A stretch of 41,061 nt of DNA from Fidelibacterota bacterium (GTDB lineage: Bacteria; Fidelibacterota; Marinisomatia; SCGC-AAA003-L08; D37C17). The DNA lies in NCBI GenBank assembly GCA_030747125.1, contig JASLLI010000004.1, positions 1-41,061 on the forward strand, in the 5' to 3' direction. Under the pieces are notes generated by a model, which was given only the letters and a program-made list of their open reading frames with translations, searched no databases and was not told the origin of the DNA. Positions 7,515 to 15,660 of the stretch are shown here, piece by piece. The stretch's first letter is position 1, and each line of letters starts with the position of its first letter. Made by a program: the position numbers and the translations under genes.

Positions 7515-8814
7515 TATCTATTCTCCTTGCACTTAATTCATATTCTGACGCGTCTGTAATTTCTACTTCAAAGAATTCACCTACGGGAAGTTCTTCTTCA
7601 ATCCGAACGAAATTATCCACCTCGGGCGCATCCCTGTAAGATCTGGCAACAGACCTCCTATCCTCCCCATTCAGGTCAATAATAACTTTTTCCCTTTTAC
7701 CAACCAGTTTTTGGTTTTTTTGATAGTTAATTTCCTGTTGCAATAACATGATGGTATCCATTCGTTCTGTTTTCACCTCTTTTGGAATATCATCCTTGAG
7801 TGTTGCACCATGTGTCCCCTCTTCTTCAGAGTAGGTGAATACACCTAATCGGTCAAATTCGATTTCTTCTACGAAATTATACAATTCCTTGAAATCATCA
7901 TTTGATTCACCAGGAAAACCCACAATGATACTGGTGCGGATAGAAATCTCGGGACATTTTTCACGCAGAGATTCAAGCCGATTTCTGATGCCGGTGGAAT
8001 TCAATCCTCTACGCATGGATTTTAACACCCCATCTGATCCGTGCTGTACGGGCATATCAATATAAGGAACCAATTTTTCCAACTCTCCAAAGCGGTGAAT
8101 CATTTCCCTGTGTAAGTGTGCAGGATGGGCATAGTGAAGACGAATCCACTCAAGGCCATTTACCTCATTGAGGGCATCCATGAGTTCATGGAGGGAGGAA
8201 CGGGGATTCAAATCCCACCCGTAGGAAGTGCTGTCCTGTGCGATGACCAACAGCTCTTTCACACCGTTGTCTGCCAATCGTTGCGCTTCCTGCACATTCC
8301 ACTCCAAAGGTTGGGATTTTTGCAGCCCCCTCATGAGAGGAATTGAACAGAAACTGCAGCCATTATCACAACCTTCTGCAATTTTCAGATAAGCGAAATG
8401 GTTAGGAGTAAGGAGTGATCGAAAATAACCCGGGTCAGCTTTCCGATATTCTTTTCCAGTGAGATAGCTGAGGATTTCATCATGATCCTGTGTACCAAAA
8501 AACGCATCTACTTCAGGAATTTCCTTCCGCAATTCAGTTCCATAGCGATCAGAAAAACAGCCCATGACAATCAGCTTTTCTACCTCACCGGATTTTTTCA
8601 ATTCACCTGCATCCAGAATAACATCAACAGATTCCTCCCTTGCTGAATCTAAAAATCCGCAGGTGTTGACAATGAGGATATCAGCCTCCTCTGAAGATTT
8701 TACCATTTCATAATTTTCCTGCTTCAATCCCCCCACCAGCATTTCAGAGTCCACTAAGTTTTTGGCACAGCCCAAACTAATCATTGAGACTTTCGATTTA
8801 ACTGATTCAGTCAT
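7507..8814 (-). CDS. rimO: Ribosomal protein S12 methylthiotransferase
   Basis: A radical-SAM enzyme that adds a methylthio group to a conserved Asp of ribosomal protein S12. The N-terminal cluster domain carries Cys16 in the RimO signature SLGCAKNLVDSE, plus Cys52 and Cys86. The radical-SAM cluster is Cys149, Cys153 and Cys156 in EGCDNGCSFCSIPLMRG. A TRAM domain closes the protein (about 365-435). I chose the ATG at 8814 (435 residues); a TTG two codons upstream is less likely. The start overlaps the ftsY stop by 8 bases. Its paralogue MiaB is encoded at 31376-32713. Confidence 0.96.
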   Translation of the reverse strand: MTESVKSKVSMISLGCAKNLVDSEMLVGGLKQENYEMVKSSEEADILIVNTCGFLDSAREESVDVILDAGELKKSGEVEKLIVMGCFSDRYGTELRKEIPEVDAFFGTQDHDEILSYLTGKEYRKADPGYFRSLLTPNHFAYLKIAEGCDNGCSFCSIPLMRGLQKSQPLEWNVQEAQRLADNGVKELLVIAQDSTSYGWDLNPRSSLHELMDALNEVNGLEWIRLHYAHPAHLHREMIHRFGELEKLVPYIDMPVQHGSDGVLKSMRRGLNSTGIRNRLESLREKCPEISIRTSIIVGFPGESNDDFKELYNFVEEIEFDRLGVFTYSEEEGTHGATLKDDIPKEVKTERMDTIMLLQQEINYQKNQKLVGKREKVIIDLNGEDRRSVARSYRDAPEVDNFVRIEEELPVGEFFEVEITDASEYELSARRIDNE

Positions 8815-9709
8815 GCTCAACCATGGTTTCGTTAGAAATTAATCCGTTTAAATAATGGTTTAAATCGAATGGGATTAAATCATCTACTTGCTCACCAACC
8901 CCTAAATAATATACGGGCAATTTCAGTGTTTTCATTATTTGGACAGCAATGCCTCCTCTGGCAGTTCCATCCATTTTTGTGAGGATGACCCCGCTCAGGG
9001 GAAGATACCGGTTGAATTCCTGTGCCTGCTGCAAACCATTTTGCCCGGTGTTGGCGTCAATGGTAATTAATACATCCACTTCAGAGGTGAGTTTTGTGGT
9101 AACACGGTAAATCTTTTGCAATTCCTTCATCAAATTGGGAGAGGTATGCAATCTGCCGGATGTATCCACAATTACCCTGTCCTTTTGTTGGATTAAGCCA
9201 CTGGATACTCCATCAAATGCTACGGCTGCAGGGTCAGCTGATTTCTCATTGGCTATAATCTGCACCCTTAATCTGTCAGCCCATATTTTCACCTGTTCAA
9301 CTGCTGCAGCACGGTAGGTATCTGCTGCTACCAGTGAAACTGACTCACCCTGATGTGAGAATAATCCTGCTATCTTGGCAGCGCTGGTGGTTTTGCCTGT
9401 ACCGTTAATTCCTACAAGGATGATTATTTTATTAAGCGGTTCTGCATTCGATATTCCCTCCAGATAAGTATTTACCGTATTTCTAAACCGCCCCTCAAGA
9501 CTTAATTTTTTATTATGGGGATTTTCCAATTCATTCAGTATTAGATCAGTCAATTCCCAGCCAATATCAGCACCTAACAGAGATTCTTCCATAAATTCTA
9601 AATCAACCTCAGTTAAATATGATTTCCCTGCAAATCCCTGAAAAACTGCACTGATTTTCTTTCTGGTTTTAGATAAGCCCGCTACTGTTTTTTTTAATAT
9701 AGATATCAT
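8807..9709 (-). CDS. ftsY: Signal recognition particle receptor FtsY
   Basis: The membrane-associated GTPase receptor that docks SRP-ribosome complexes at the Sec translocon. At 300 residues it consists of the NG domain only: a four-helix N domain, P-loop GINGTGKTTSAAK (about 100-112), the AADTYRAAAVEQ element at 128-139, DTSGRL at 182-187, TKMDGTARGG at 244-253 and GVGEQVDDLIPF near the end. The long acidic A domain of E. coli FtsY is absent, as in many other phyla; the short basic helix at the N-terminus could serve as the membrane anchor. The start overlaps pgsA by 4 bases (ATGA). Confidence 0.97.
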   Translation of the reverse strand: MISILKKTVAGLSKTRKKISAVFQGFAGKSYLTEVDLEFMEESLLGADIGWELTDLILNELENPHNKKLSLEGRFRNTVNTYLEGISNAEPLNKIIILVGINGTGKTTSAAKIAGLFSHQGESVSLVAADTYRAAAVEQVKIWADRLRVQIIANEKSADPAAVAFDGVSSGLIQQKDRVIVDTSGRLHTSPNLMKELQKIYRVTTKLTSEVDVLITIDANTGQNGLQQAQEFNRYLPLSGVILTKMDGTARGGIAVQIMKTLKLPVYYLGVGEQVDDLIPFDLNHYLNGLISNETMVEHD

Positions 9710-10326
9710 CTGTTTTCTAAAAGTTTAAAATAATTTAGATAACGTTTAAAATATTCAAAGGTACTAAACCCAAATAATACCAGAGAAACAAAATAAGAAG
9801 ACCATAATATTACCTCAGGAATCTCCAGGGATTCCTTAAAGACGAAAAACGCCATCATCAACGCAGATATCCCGATAAACCATTTTCCGGATTGGTTGGA
9901 CTGAAATACTTCTTCCTGAGAAAACATGAGATACACTCCAATAATGATGAGGAAAATGTCACGAAATGCCAACATAGTAAAAAAGAGAAGAAATGGGAGT
10001 TTGAAACTGATGATCAAATAAATCATGACTACCATCATACAAACTTTATCAGCAACAGGATCAATGAGTTTTCCAAAATTGGTGATATCCTCAACTTTAC
10101 GGGCAACAAATCCGTCGAGAAAGTCTGAGACCACTATTACAATGATAAGAATAAAAGCCCAGTACAACATGTCTCTGTTTCCACGATTCACTTCTTCCAG
10201 AACCAATACCAGGGGGATGGAGATAAATATTCTGCTGATACTGATAGCATTCGCTAAAGTCATTATACGATCTTCTCTGGTTGCCAACCGTTTTTTACGG
10301 ATGCGTTTTCGATGCCTGAGCCGCAT
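9706..10326 (-). CDS. pgsA: CDP-diacylglycerol-glycerol-3-phosphate 3-phosphatidyltransferase (CDP-alcohol phosphotransferase)
   Basis: An inner-membrane enzyme that makes phosphatidylglycerol phosphate from CDP-diacylglycerol. The CDP-alcohol phosphotransferase signature D-x2-DG-x2-AR-x8-G-x3-D-x3-D is complete in SDFLDGFVARKVEDITNFGK and the following LIDPVADK. Several membrane helices are present. The ATG at 10326 overlaps the previous stop as TAATG and has GGAAGAA upstream, giving 206 residues with a very basic leader (RLRHRKRIRKKR). An ATG at 10263 (MTLANAISISR) would give a more typical PgsA N-terminus. PgsA rather than another alcohol transferase is the likeliest member, but substrate is inferred. 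Confidence 0.87.
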   Translation of the reverse strand: MRLRHRKRIRKKRLATREDRIMTLANAISISRIFISIPLVLVLEEVNRGNRDMLYWAFILIIVIVVSDFLDGFVARKVEDITNFGKLIDPVADKVCMMVVMIYLIISFKLPFLLFFTMLAFRDIFLIIIGVYLMFSQEEVFQSNQSGKWFIGISALMMAFFVFKESLEIPEVILWSSYFVSLVLFGFSTFEYFKRYLNYFKLLENR

Positions 10327-11306
10327 TAACTATTTCTTCCTTTATTGAATACCAAAGCTGTTACGAGTGCCTTTTTAACAGGAGTATCAGGGAAGATGTT
10401 TAACTCTTCCTCTGCTTCTTTGGATAACTTCAACATGAGAGTTTCAGCATATTCGATACCACCGTTATCTTGAATAAGATTTCTGATTTGTACCAGTTCA
10501 GATCGTTTCACATGGTGCTTTATTGCCTGTTTTAATTTTTTTGATTCAGATGATGAAAGCTTTGAAAAAATATGAATCAGCGGAAGGGTTAATATATTTT
10601 TCTTCAGGTCAAAACCTGCCGGTTTTCCCAATCCTTCAATATTTCCGGTAATGTCCAGCAGGTCGTCTTTAATTTGAAAAACCAATCCAAATTTTTCACC
10701 AAAACCTGCAAGGGCTTTTCGCTGCTGAGGATCTTCAGATACAGTGAGACAACCAATCTCACAGGCTGCAGAAAAGAGTGAGGCAGTTTTATCTCCTACC
10801 ATTTTGAAATAAATCTCTTCAGTCATTTCTTTTTTCAGGGCTTTTTCAATTTGAAGTATCTCTCCCTGGCTCAGACGCTCAGCAGTATTTGATAATATTT
10901 CCAAGGCATCAAAATTCCTCAGATGAATCATATTGGTAAGCGCTTTTGAAAACATGAAATCTCCTACCAACAGGGAAAGTTTATTTTTCCAGACTCGATT
11001 TATGGAAGGCCACCCACGACGCAAATCTGCATCATCCACAATATCGTCATGAATAAGAGTAGCCACATGTATCATTTCTAGCAGAGCTGCTGCTTTATAG
11101 GTATTTTCCTCCGGTTCTCCACAGAGTATCGCCGCTGCTATACATAAGCGAGGACGAAGCTGTTTCCCCTTTTTCCGGGAAATGTATCCGATGACTGAAT
11201 TAATAACCTTCACTTCCGAATGTAAAGATGCCCTGAATACCTTTTGGTAATTTTCAAAGTAGGATTCCAAGGGTTGGAAAAATGACTCAGGAGGACTAAG
11301 TTTCAT
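10326..11306 (-). CDS. ispB: Long-chain all-trans polyprenyl diphosphate synthase
   Basis: Extends farnesyl or geranylgeranyl diphosphate with isopentenyl units, usually for the quinone side chain. Both aspartate-rich motifs are present: DDIVD at 87-91 and DDLLD at 214-218, with the usual GKQLRPRL substrate motif at 47-54. The fifth residue before the first motif is Ala82, a small residue that leaves the product tunnel open, as in synthases making chains longer than C20. Exact product length is not readable. The gene overlaps tatC upstream by 11 bases and pgsA downstream by TAATG. It might supply substrate for the UbiA-type transferase at 21370-22371, which is inference only. Confidence 0.9.
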   Translation of the reverse strand: MKLSPPESFFQPLESYFENYQKVFRASLHSEVKVINSVIGYISRKKGKQLRPRLCIAAAILCGEPEENTYKAAALLEMIHVATLIHDDIVDDADLRRGWPSINRVWKNKLSLLVGDFMFSKALTNMIHLRNFDALEILSNTAERLSQGEILQIEKALKKEMTEEIYFKMVGDKTASLFSAACEIGCLTVSEDPQQRKALAGFGEKFGLVFQIKDDLLDITGNIEGLGKPAGFDLKKNILTLPLIHIFSKLSSSESKKLKQAIKHHVKRSELVQIRNLIQDNGGIEYAETLMLKLSKEAEEELNIFPDTPVKKALVTALVFNKGRNS

Positions 11307-12030
11307 TTTTTGGCTTAAATATTTTACTGATGAGAATACTGAATTCGTATAAAGCTAACAACGGTAGTACGATGAGAATCTGACTGACAGGATCAGGTGG
11401 AGTCAGCACTGCTCCTAAAATGAGAAACAACACAATTGCAAATTTTCTGTATTCCCTTAAAAATGCAGGGGTGAATATACCAATCTTGGTAAAAAACACA
11501 GAAATTACCGGAAGTTGAAACAGCAGTCCGCATCCAAATACCATCCAGAGGATATAGGTAAGATATCCTTCCAATGTAAAATTATAAGCAACTTCTATGG
11601 TAGTTGCAGTCAGGGATGTAAAAAAGGCAAGGCTAAAAGGAATAATTACAAAGTAGGCAAAACTCATACCCAGAAGTAGAAAGGTGGTTGAAAAAAACAA
11701 GGTGAGAAACACAGCCATCCCGTGTTTAGCTTCAAAGGCAGGAGAAACAAAACGATAGAACTGATAGATAATCATTGGCAAACCTAATATGATGCCACCA
11801 AACAGAGCTACTGATAATTTTACGGTGAACATACTGGTTACTTTCAACACTTGTAAATGCAAGTCCACTTGCAGAGATTCTGTAGGGAGAATTAAAAATT
11901 TCATCAACATATCTGAGAAATGATAGGTGATGAGCCCCCCGGCAAAGACTGTGAGGAGAATTTTAATTAACCGCCACCTCAGCTCTTCTAAATGATCCCA
12001 GAATGGCATTTCTTTGGAATGTTCAGTCAT
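11296..12030 (-). CDS. tatC: Sec-independent protein translocase TatC
   Basis: The core receptor of the twin-arginine translocase, which exports folded proteins across the inner membrane. The 244 residues carry the hallmark N-terminal WDHLEELRWRL (11-21), six predicted membrane helices, and the conserved YILWMVFGCGLLFQLPV region in the fourth. TatA/TatB genes are not in the window. The ATG overlaps the meaB stop by 4 bases, and the 3' end overlaps the polyprenyl synthase. Position inside a lipid and protein-targeting operon (pgsA, ftsY) suggests a shared membrane-biogenesis theme. Confidence 0.96.
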   Translation of the reverse strand: MTEHSKEMPFWDHLEELRWRLIKILLTVFAGGLITYHFSDMLMKFLILPTESLQVDLHLQVLKVTSMFTVKLSVALFGGIILGLPMIIYQFYRFVSPAFEAKHGMAVFLTLFFSTTFLLLGMSFAYFVIIPFSLAFFTSLTATTIEVAYNFTLEGYLTYILWMVFGCGLLFQLPVISVFFTKIGIFTPAFLREYRKFAIVLFLILGAVLTPPDPVSQILIVLPLLALYEFSILISKIFKPKNET

Positions 12031-12959
12031 TTCATCAGTTGCTGTACAAGATCATAAGGAGATTTCCTTTGTGTAAATTCTTTAGCAATTTCGCCATCCA
12101 ATTCCACAGAGGACTCCTCTTTCCAAAAGGAATCCAATAATTTGGCAGTCACTAATTCCATCACCTTTGATTTATAACGGTCATCCTGCTTTTCACATGT
12201 AATTCCCATGGCATTGCTAAACTGGCGGTGCTCATCAATTAAAGTGGAGAGTTGGTTAATACCTTTGCCTTCGGTAGCAACCGTATGCACTACTTTAGGA
12301 ATCCAGGTCTCTGCATCATGAGGAAGGGTTGACAGAATATTTTGCAGGGTGATCATGAGTTTATTTGCACCAGGGCGGTCTGCTTTATTGATGGCAAAAA
12401 TATTCCCAATCTCCATGAGTCCTGCCTTCAACATTTGTACTTCATCTCCTGACTCAGGGACTAATACAACAACAACTGAATCTGCTGCACGAATTACATC
12501 CAGTTCAATTTGTCCCACCCCAACCGTTTCAAACAGGACAATATCAAATCCGGCAGCATCAAAGATATCTCCTGCTTCCTGTGTTTTTACAGACAGTCCC
12601 CCCTGGCTTCCTCTGGTTGCCATGCTGCGGACAAACACTCCTTTGTCGGAAAAATGGTTTGTCATTCGGATACGGTCACCCAAAACTGCCCCACCGGAAA
12701 ATGGACTGGAAGGATCAACAGCAACTACTGCAACTGTTTTTTCCTCACTTCGGTAGTGGGAAATAAGTTGATCAGTTATGGAGGATTTTCCTGCTCCCGG
12801 AGGTCCAGTTATCCCTATTCGGTAGGCTTTACCTGTGAATGGATGGATGCCAGACAGCAATTCTGCTGCCTCCACTCCTTGGTTTTCAATGAGGGAAATT
12901 GCCTGAGAAACAGATGACCTGGATTGCGTGCGTATTCCCTTAATAAGCTCAGATAACAC
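12027..12959 (-). CDS. meaB: Methylmalonyl-CoA mutase chaperone GTPase MeaB (ArgK family)
   Basis: A G3E-family P-loop GTPase that protects and reloads the B12-dependent methylmalonyl-CoA mutase. Motifs are the P-loop TGPPGAGKS (51-59), VAVDPSSPFSGGAVLGDRIR (79-98), RSMATRGSQGGLS (111-123), the switch ETVGVGQ (144-150) and NKAD at 191-194. At 310 residues the length is typical. The start is GTG, 43 bases after the stop of the CRP-family gene and without an obvious ribosome binding site. It heads the overlapping operon that ends with the epimerase of the same pathway; the mutase must be encoded elsewhere. Confidence 0.95.
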   Translation of the reverse strand: MLSELIKGIRTQSRSSVSQAISLIENQGVEAAELLSGIHPFTGKAYRIGITGPPGAGKSSITDQLISHYRSEEKTVAVVAVDPSSPFSGGAVLGDRIRMTNHFSDKGVFVRSMATRGSQGGLSVKTQEAGDIFDAAGFDIVLFETVGVGQIELDVIRAADSVVVVLVPESGDEVQMLKAGLMEIGNIFAINKADRPGANKLMITLQNILSTLPHDAETWIPKVVHTVATEGKGINQLSTLIDEHRQFSNAMGITCEKQDDRYKSKVMELVTAKLLDSFWKEESSVELDGEIAKEFTQRKSPYDLVQQLMK

Positions 12960-13002
12960 GCCGCAAATTTAAGGTATTAGGTCAGTGTGATTTTACTGCT
13001 GT

Positions 13003-13689
13003 TTAGACTGTTTTATCAAATAAGCGTTTGAAGAAGGCGTAGTCAGGAATGACCACTGTATGCCCCACTTTGGTAATCATGTGGCGGTCTTCAAAAAGTT
13101 TTAATACGCGGGAAACAGTCTCCCGGGAGGTTCCTGACATATTGGCAATATCCTGTTGGAAAGGAAGTTTTTCTATGGTTACCTGCCCCTTTCTGATAAC
13201 TCCCATATCCTCTGCTAAATTTAGAAGAGATACGCCGATTCTGTGTTCTGCATCAGAAAGAGAGAGGGCTTCAATCTGTTGGTCTGACTTTCTTAGCCGT
13301 TTGGCTAGTTCGCCCATTAAAGCAAATGATATCTTAAAATTACGCCGCAACAAACGCAGAAACTCAGATTTTTGAATGGCGATGAGTTCACAATCTTCCT
13401 GTGCCAACGCATTGGCTGAACGGGCTTCACCGTCTATAATTGCCATCTCACCAAATATTTCGCCGGGACCTAATAAGGAAAGTATGACTTCTTTACCTTC
13501 ATCATTCACCCTGGTTATTTTAACCGTACCCACACCAATGACAAACACAATGTCTCCAAATTCCTCCTCAAGAATTATCATGCTGTTTTTAGGATATTTA
13601 CGAGGAGTGCAGCTTTCGGCCACTTCCGCTAATTCCTGCTCATCCAAATCTATAAAAATTGGGATAGAACTCAAATTTTCAATGGTCAT
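13003..13689 (-). CDS. CRP/FNR-family transcription regulator, CRP-like DNA specificity
   Basis: A cyclic-nucleotide-binding fold (about 10-125) with GEIFGEMAIIDGEARSANA holding the phosphate-cassette residues Glu81, Arg90 and Ser91. A dimerisation helix and a winged helix-turn-helix (about 150-218) follow. The recognition helix GTSRETVSRVLK keeps Arg189, Glu190 and Arg194, equivalent to Arg180, Glu181 and Arg185 of E. coli CRP, which read TGTGA. No Cys cluster of the FNR type is present at the N-terminus. AAAGGAAA precedes the ATG. It is divergent from rpsT and 43 bases upstream of meaB. A perfect TGTGA-N6-TCACA site lies upstream of gltA. Whether the ligand is cAMP is inference. Confidence 0.9.
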   Translation of the reverse strand: MTIENLSSIPIFIDLDEQELAEVAESCTPRKYPKNSMIILEEEFGDIVFVIGVGTVKITRVNDEGKEVILSLLGPGEIFGEMAIIDGEARSANALAQEDCELIAIQKSEFLRLLRRNFKISFALMGELAKRLRKSDQQIEALSLSDAEHRIGVSLLNLAEDMGVIRKGQVTIEKLPFQQDIANMSGTSRETVSRVLKLFEDRHMITKVGHTVVIPDYAFFKRLFDKTV

Positions 13690-13772
13690 CTATATTTTCC
13701 TTTATATGTGAATAATGTGTAAATCAGGATTTTTACTGAGTAAATGTCTATTTCACGGACTAGTAAAGTTAG

Positions 13773-13793
13773 TGTAATTAGTTTCTAATTACA
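13773..13793. promoter_or_regulatory. Perfect palindrome in the crp-like/rpsT divergent region
   Basis: Two perfect 9-base arms, TGTAATTAG and CTAATTACA, flank a TTT centre. The site lies 84 bases upstream of the CRP-family start and about 100 bases before rpsT, in very AT-rich sequence. It looks like a dimeric operator, possibly for autoregulation, but does not match TGTGA-N6-TCACA. Confidence 0.4.
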
Positions 13794-13864
13794 ATATTTT
13801 CTCTTTCTAAACCCTATAATTAATTCTTAGTCTAATAAACAATTTATGTCTTAATTTTGTAGGC

Positions 13865-13870
13865 TATAAT
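13865..13870 (+). promoter_or_regulatory. Candidate -10 element for rpsT
   Basis: A TATAAT sits 24 bases before the rpsT ATG, in the right place for a short leader. No convincing -35 is visible. A second TATAAT lies at 13815-13820. Confidence 0.3.
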
Positions 13871-13894
13871 TTAAAAGGAATTAATATAAAATAA

Positions 13895-14143
13895 ATGGGT
13901 GCAACTGGATCAGAATTAAAACGAGTCCGGCAATCACGCCGGGACAACTTGCGGAATCGTCATTATAAATCAATGATGAAAACTTCCATTAAAAAGGTAT
14001 TGGATGCTGATAAAGGCGAAGCTGCTTCTCTATTGTCTCAGGCAGTATCTACTATTGACCGTGTCTGTGGTAAAGGTATTATTCATAAAAATCGCGCAGC
14101 ACAGCATAAATCTAAGCTCACCAAGTATATAAATAGTCTTTAG
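13895..14143 (+). CDS. rpsT: 30S ribosomal protein S20
   Basis: A primary 16S rRNA-binding protein of the small subunit. The 82 residues show the bS20 pattern: a basic N-terminal helix (KRVRQSRRDNLRNRHYKS), KTSIKKV, then DRVCGKGIIHKNRAAQHKSKL near the C-terminus. The length is normal. It is a single-gene unit, as in many bacteria, and ends at a strong intrinsic terminator at 14164-14194. AGGAA lies rather far upstream (about 15 bases), so initiation may rely little on Shine-Dalgarno pairing. Confidence 0.95.
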   Translation: MGATGSELKRVRQSRRDNLRNRHYKSMMKTSIKKVLDADKGEAASLLSQAVSTIDRVCGKGIIHKNRAAQHKSKLTKYINSL

Positions 14144-14163
14144 GCTGTTTCCAAACTTAATTT

Positions 14164-14194
14164 AACCCCATCTGTAGTCTTTATGGATGGGGTT
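14164..14194. terminator. Intrinsic terminator between convergent rpsT and guaB
   Basis: A perfect 9-base stem (AACCCCATC with GATGGGGTT) around a 13-base loop is followed by TTTTC on the plus strand. It ends rpsT transcription. On the minus strand the flank is A/T-rich, and it probably also serves guaB, whose stop codon is at 14197. Confidence 0.85.
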
Positions 14195-14196
14195 TT

Positions 14197-15660
14197 CTAT
14201 TGGGGCTTTTGATAGTTGGGAGATTCCTTAGTGATATTTATATCATGTGGGTGGCTCTCTTTCATTCCCGCCCCGGTTATCTGTATAAATTTCGCTTTCT
14301 TAGAAAAATCATGAATGGTTTTAGCTCCACAATATCCCATGGAGCTTCTCACTCCGCCGATTAATTGATGCAGTGTATCTTTTACATCACCTTTGAATGG
14401 CACCATTCCTTCAATTCCCTCCGGTACCAACTTCTTTAGTTCATCCGTATCCTGCTGAAAATATCTGTCTTTACTGCCTTCATTCATGGCAGCAATGGAT
14501 CCCATTCCCCGGTAAGATTTAAAGCTTCTGCCTTCCCATAAAATGATTTCTCCGGGGCTTTCATTGGTACCTGCCAGAATACCACCCAGCATCACCACTT
14601 CTGCTCCTGCTGCAAATGATTTTGCCACATCACCAGAGTATCGCATTCCTCCATCTGAAATTATGGGGATGTCAAACTTTTGGGCTACAGAAACTGCATC
14701 CAGTACTGCTGTGAATTGAGGGACCCCCACTCCTGCAATCATTCTGGTGGTACAGGACGAACCAGCGCCAATACCTACTTTCACCGCATCCACACCTGCA
14801 TTGATAAGTGCTTCTGCCCCATCCGCTGTAGCAACATTCCCCGCAATAACATCTATAGCAGACAGTTCCTTTTTCAGGGTGCTTACTGTATCTAAAACCC
14901 CCTGTGAATGACCATGAGCTGTGTCAACTACAATGGCATCGACATGTGCTTCACTCAGTGCTTGAGCCCGCTCAGAGGTATCAGCTGAAACTCCCACTGC
15001 TGCAGCTACTAATAATCTGCCATGTGTATCAGTAGCAGCATTGGGATGGTTTTCCTTTTTTAAAATGTCCTTAACAGTAATCAGTCCGCAAAGAGAACCA
15101 TCTTCATCCACAACCAGCAATTTCTCTATTCGATTTTCCTGTAATACAGATTTGGCATCTTTTAAAGTGGTTCCTTTTTTGACTGTTACCAGATTCTCTC
15201 CGGTCATCCGGTCTGCCACTTTTAAATTCAGATTCGTTTCAAAACGGATATCGCGGTTGGTGAGAATTCCCACCAGTTTACCTTCATCAACAACGGGAAC
15301 TCCTGAAATATGAAAATGAGCCATAATTCCAAGTGCATCCCGAATGGTTTTTGAAGAATTGATAGTGACGGGGTCTAAAATCATACCGCTTTCAGAGCGC
15401 TTCACTCTGTCCACTTGTTTAACCTGATCTTCAATAGATAGATTTTTATGGATGACTCCAATTCCCCCTTCCCGTGCCATAGCAATCGCCATACGGCTCT
15501 CAGTTACTGTGTCCATAGCGGCAGACATGATGGGTATATTCAGCTGAATATTTTTTGTCAACCGCGTTGAAAGGTCAACCTCTTTGGGAAGTACCTGTGA
15601 ATGCAGCGGTTCCAATAATATATCATCAAAAGTTAAACCTGTCTTATAATGTGTACTCAT
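14197..15660 (-). CDS. guaB: IMP dehydrogenase
   Basis: Oxidises IMP to XMP with NAD, the committed step to GTP. The 487 residues form a TIM barrel interrupted by two CBS domains (about 95-150 and 155-205). The catalytic loop [17 protein letters not shown] holds Cys303, and Arg399-Tyr400 sit on the mobile flap. The substrate loop [13 protein letters not shown] is present. The ATG overlaps the hutH stop by 4 bases, so hutH and guaB are co-transcribed, an unusual pairing. A shared terminator lies just beyond the stop codon. Confidence 0.97.
   Translation of the reverse strand: MSTHYKTGLTFDDILLEPLHSQVLPKEVDLSTRLTKNIQLNIPIMSAAMDTVTESRMAIAMAREGGIGVIHKNLSIEDQVKQVDRVKRSESGMILDPVTINSSKTIRDALGIMAHFHISGVPVVDEGKLVGILTNRDIRFETNLNLKVADRMTGENLVTVKKGTTLKDAKSVLQENRIEKLLVVDEDGSLCGLITVKDILKKENHPNAATDTHGRLLVAAAVGVSADTSERAQALSEAHVDAIVVDTAHGHSQGVLDTVSTLKKELSAIDVIAGNVATADGAEALINAGVDAVKVGIGAGSSCTTRMIAGVGVPQFTAVLDAVSVAQKFDIPIISDGGMRYSGDVAKSFAAGAEVVMLGGILAGTNESPGEIILWEGRSFKSYRGMGSIAAMNEGSKDRYFQQDTDELKKLVPEGIEGMVPFKGDVKDTLHQLIGGVRSSMGYCGAKTIHDFSKKAKFIQITGAGMKESHPHDINITKESPNYQKPQ

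Noticed and set aside
8203-8216. tRNA T-loop-like palindrome GGGATTCAAATCCC
   Set aside because: It lies inside rimO codons and no cloverleaf, anticodon arm or acceptor stem can be built around it.
13703-13722. CRP half-site TGTGA upstream of the CRP-family gene
   Set aside because: The second half-site (TCACA at the right spacing) is missing, so it does not form a CRP palindrome.
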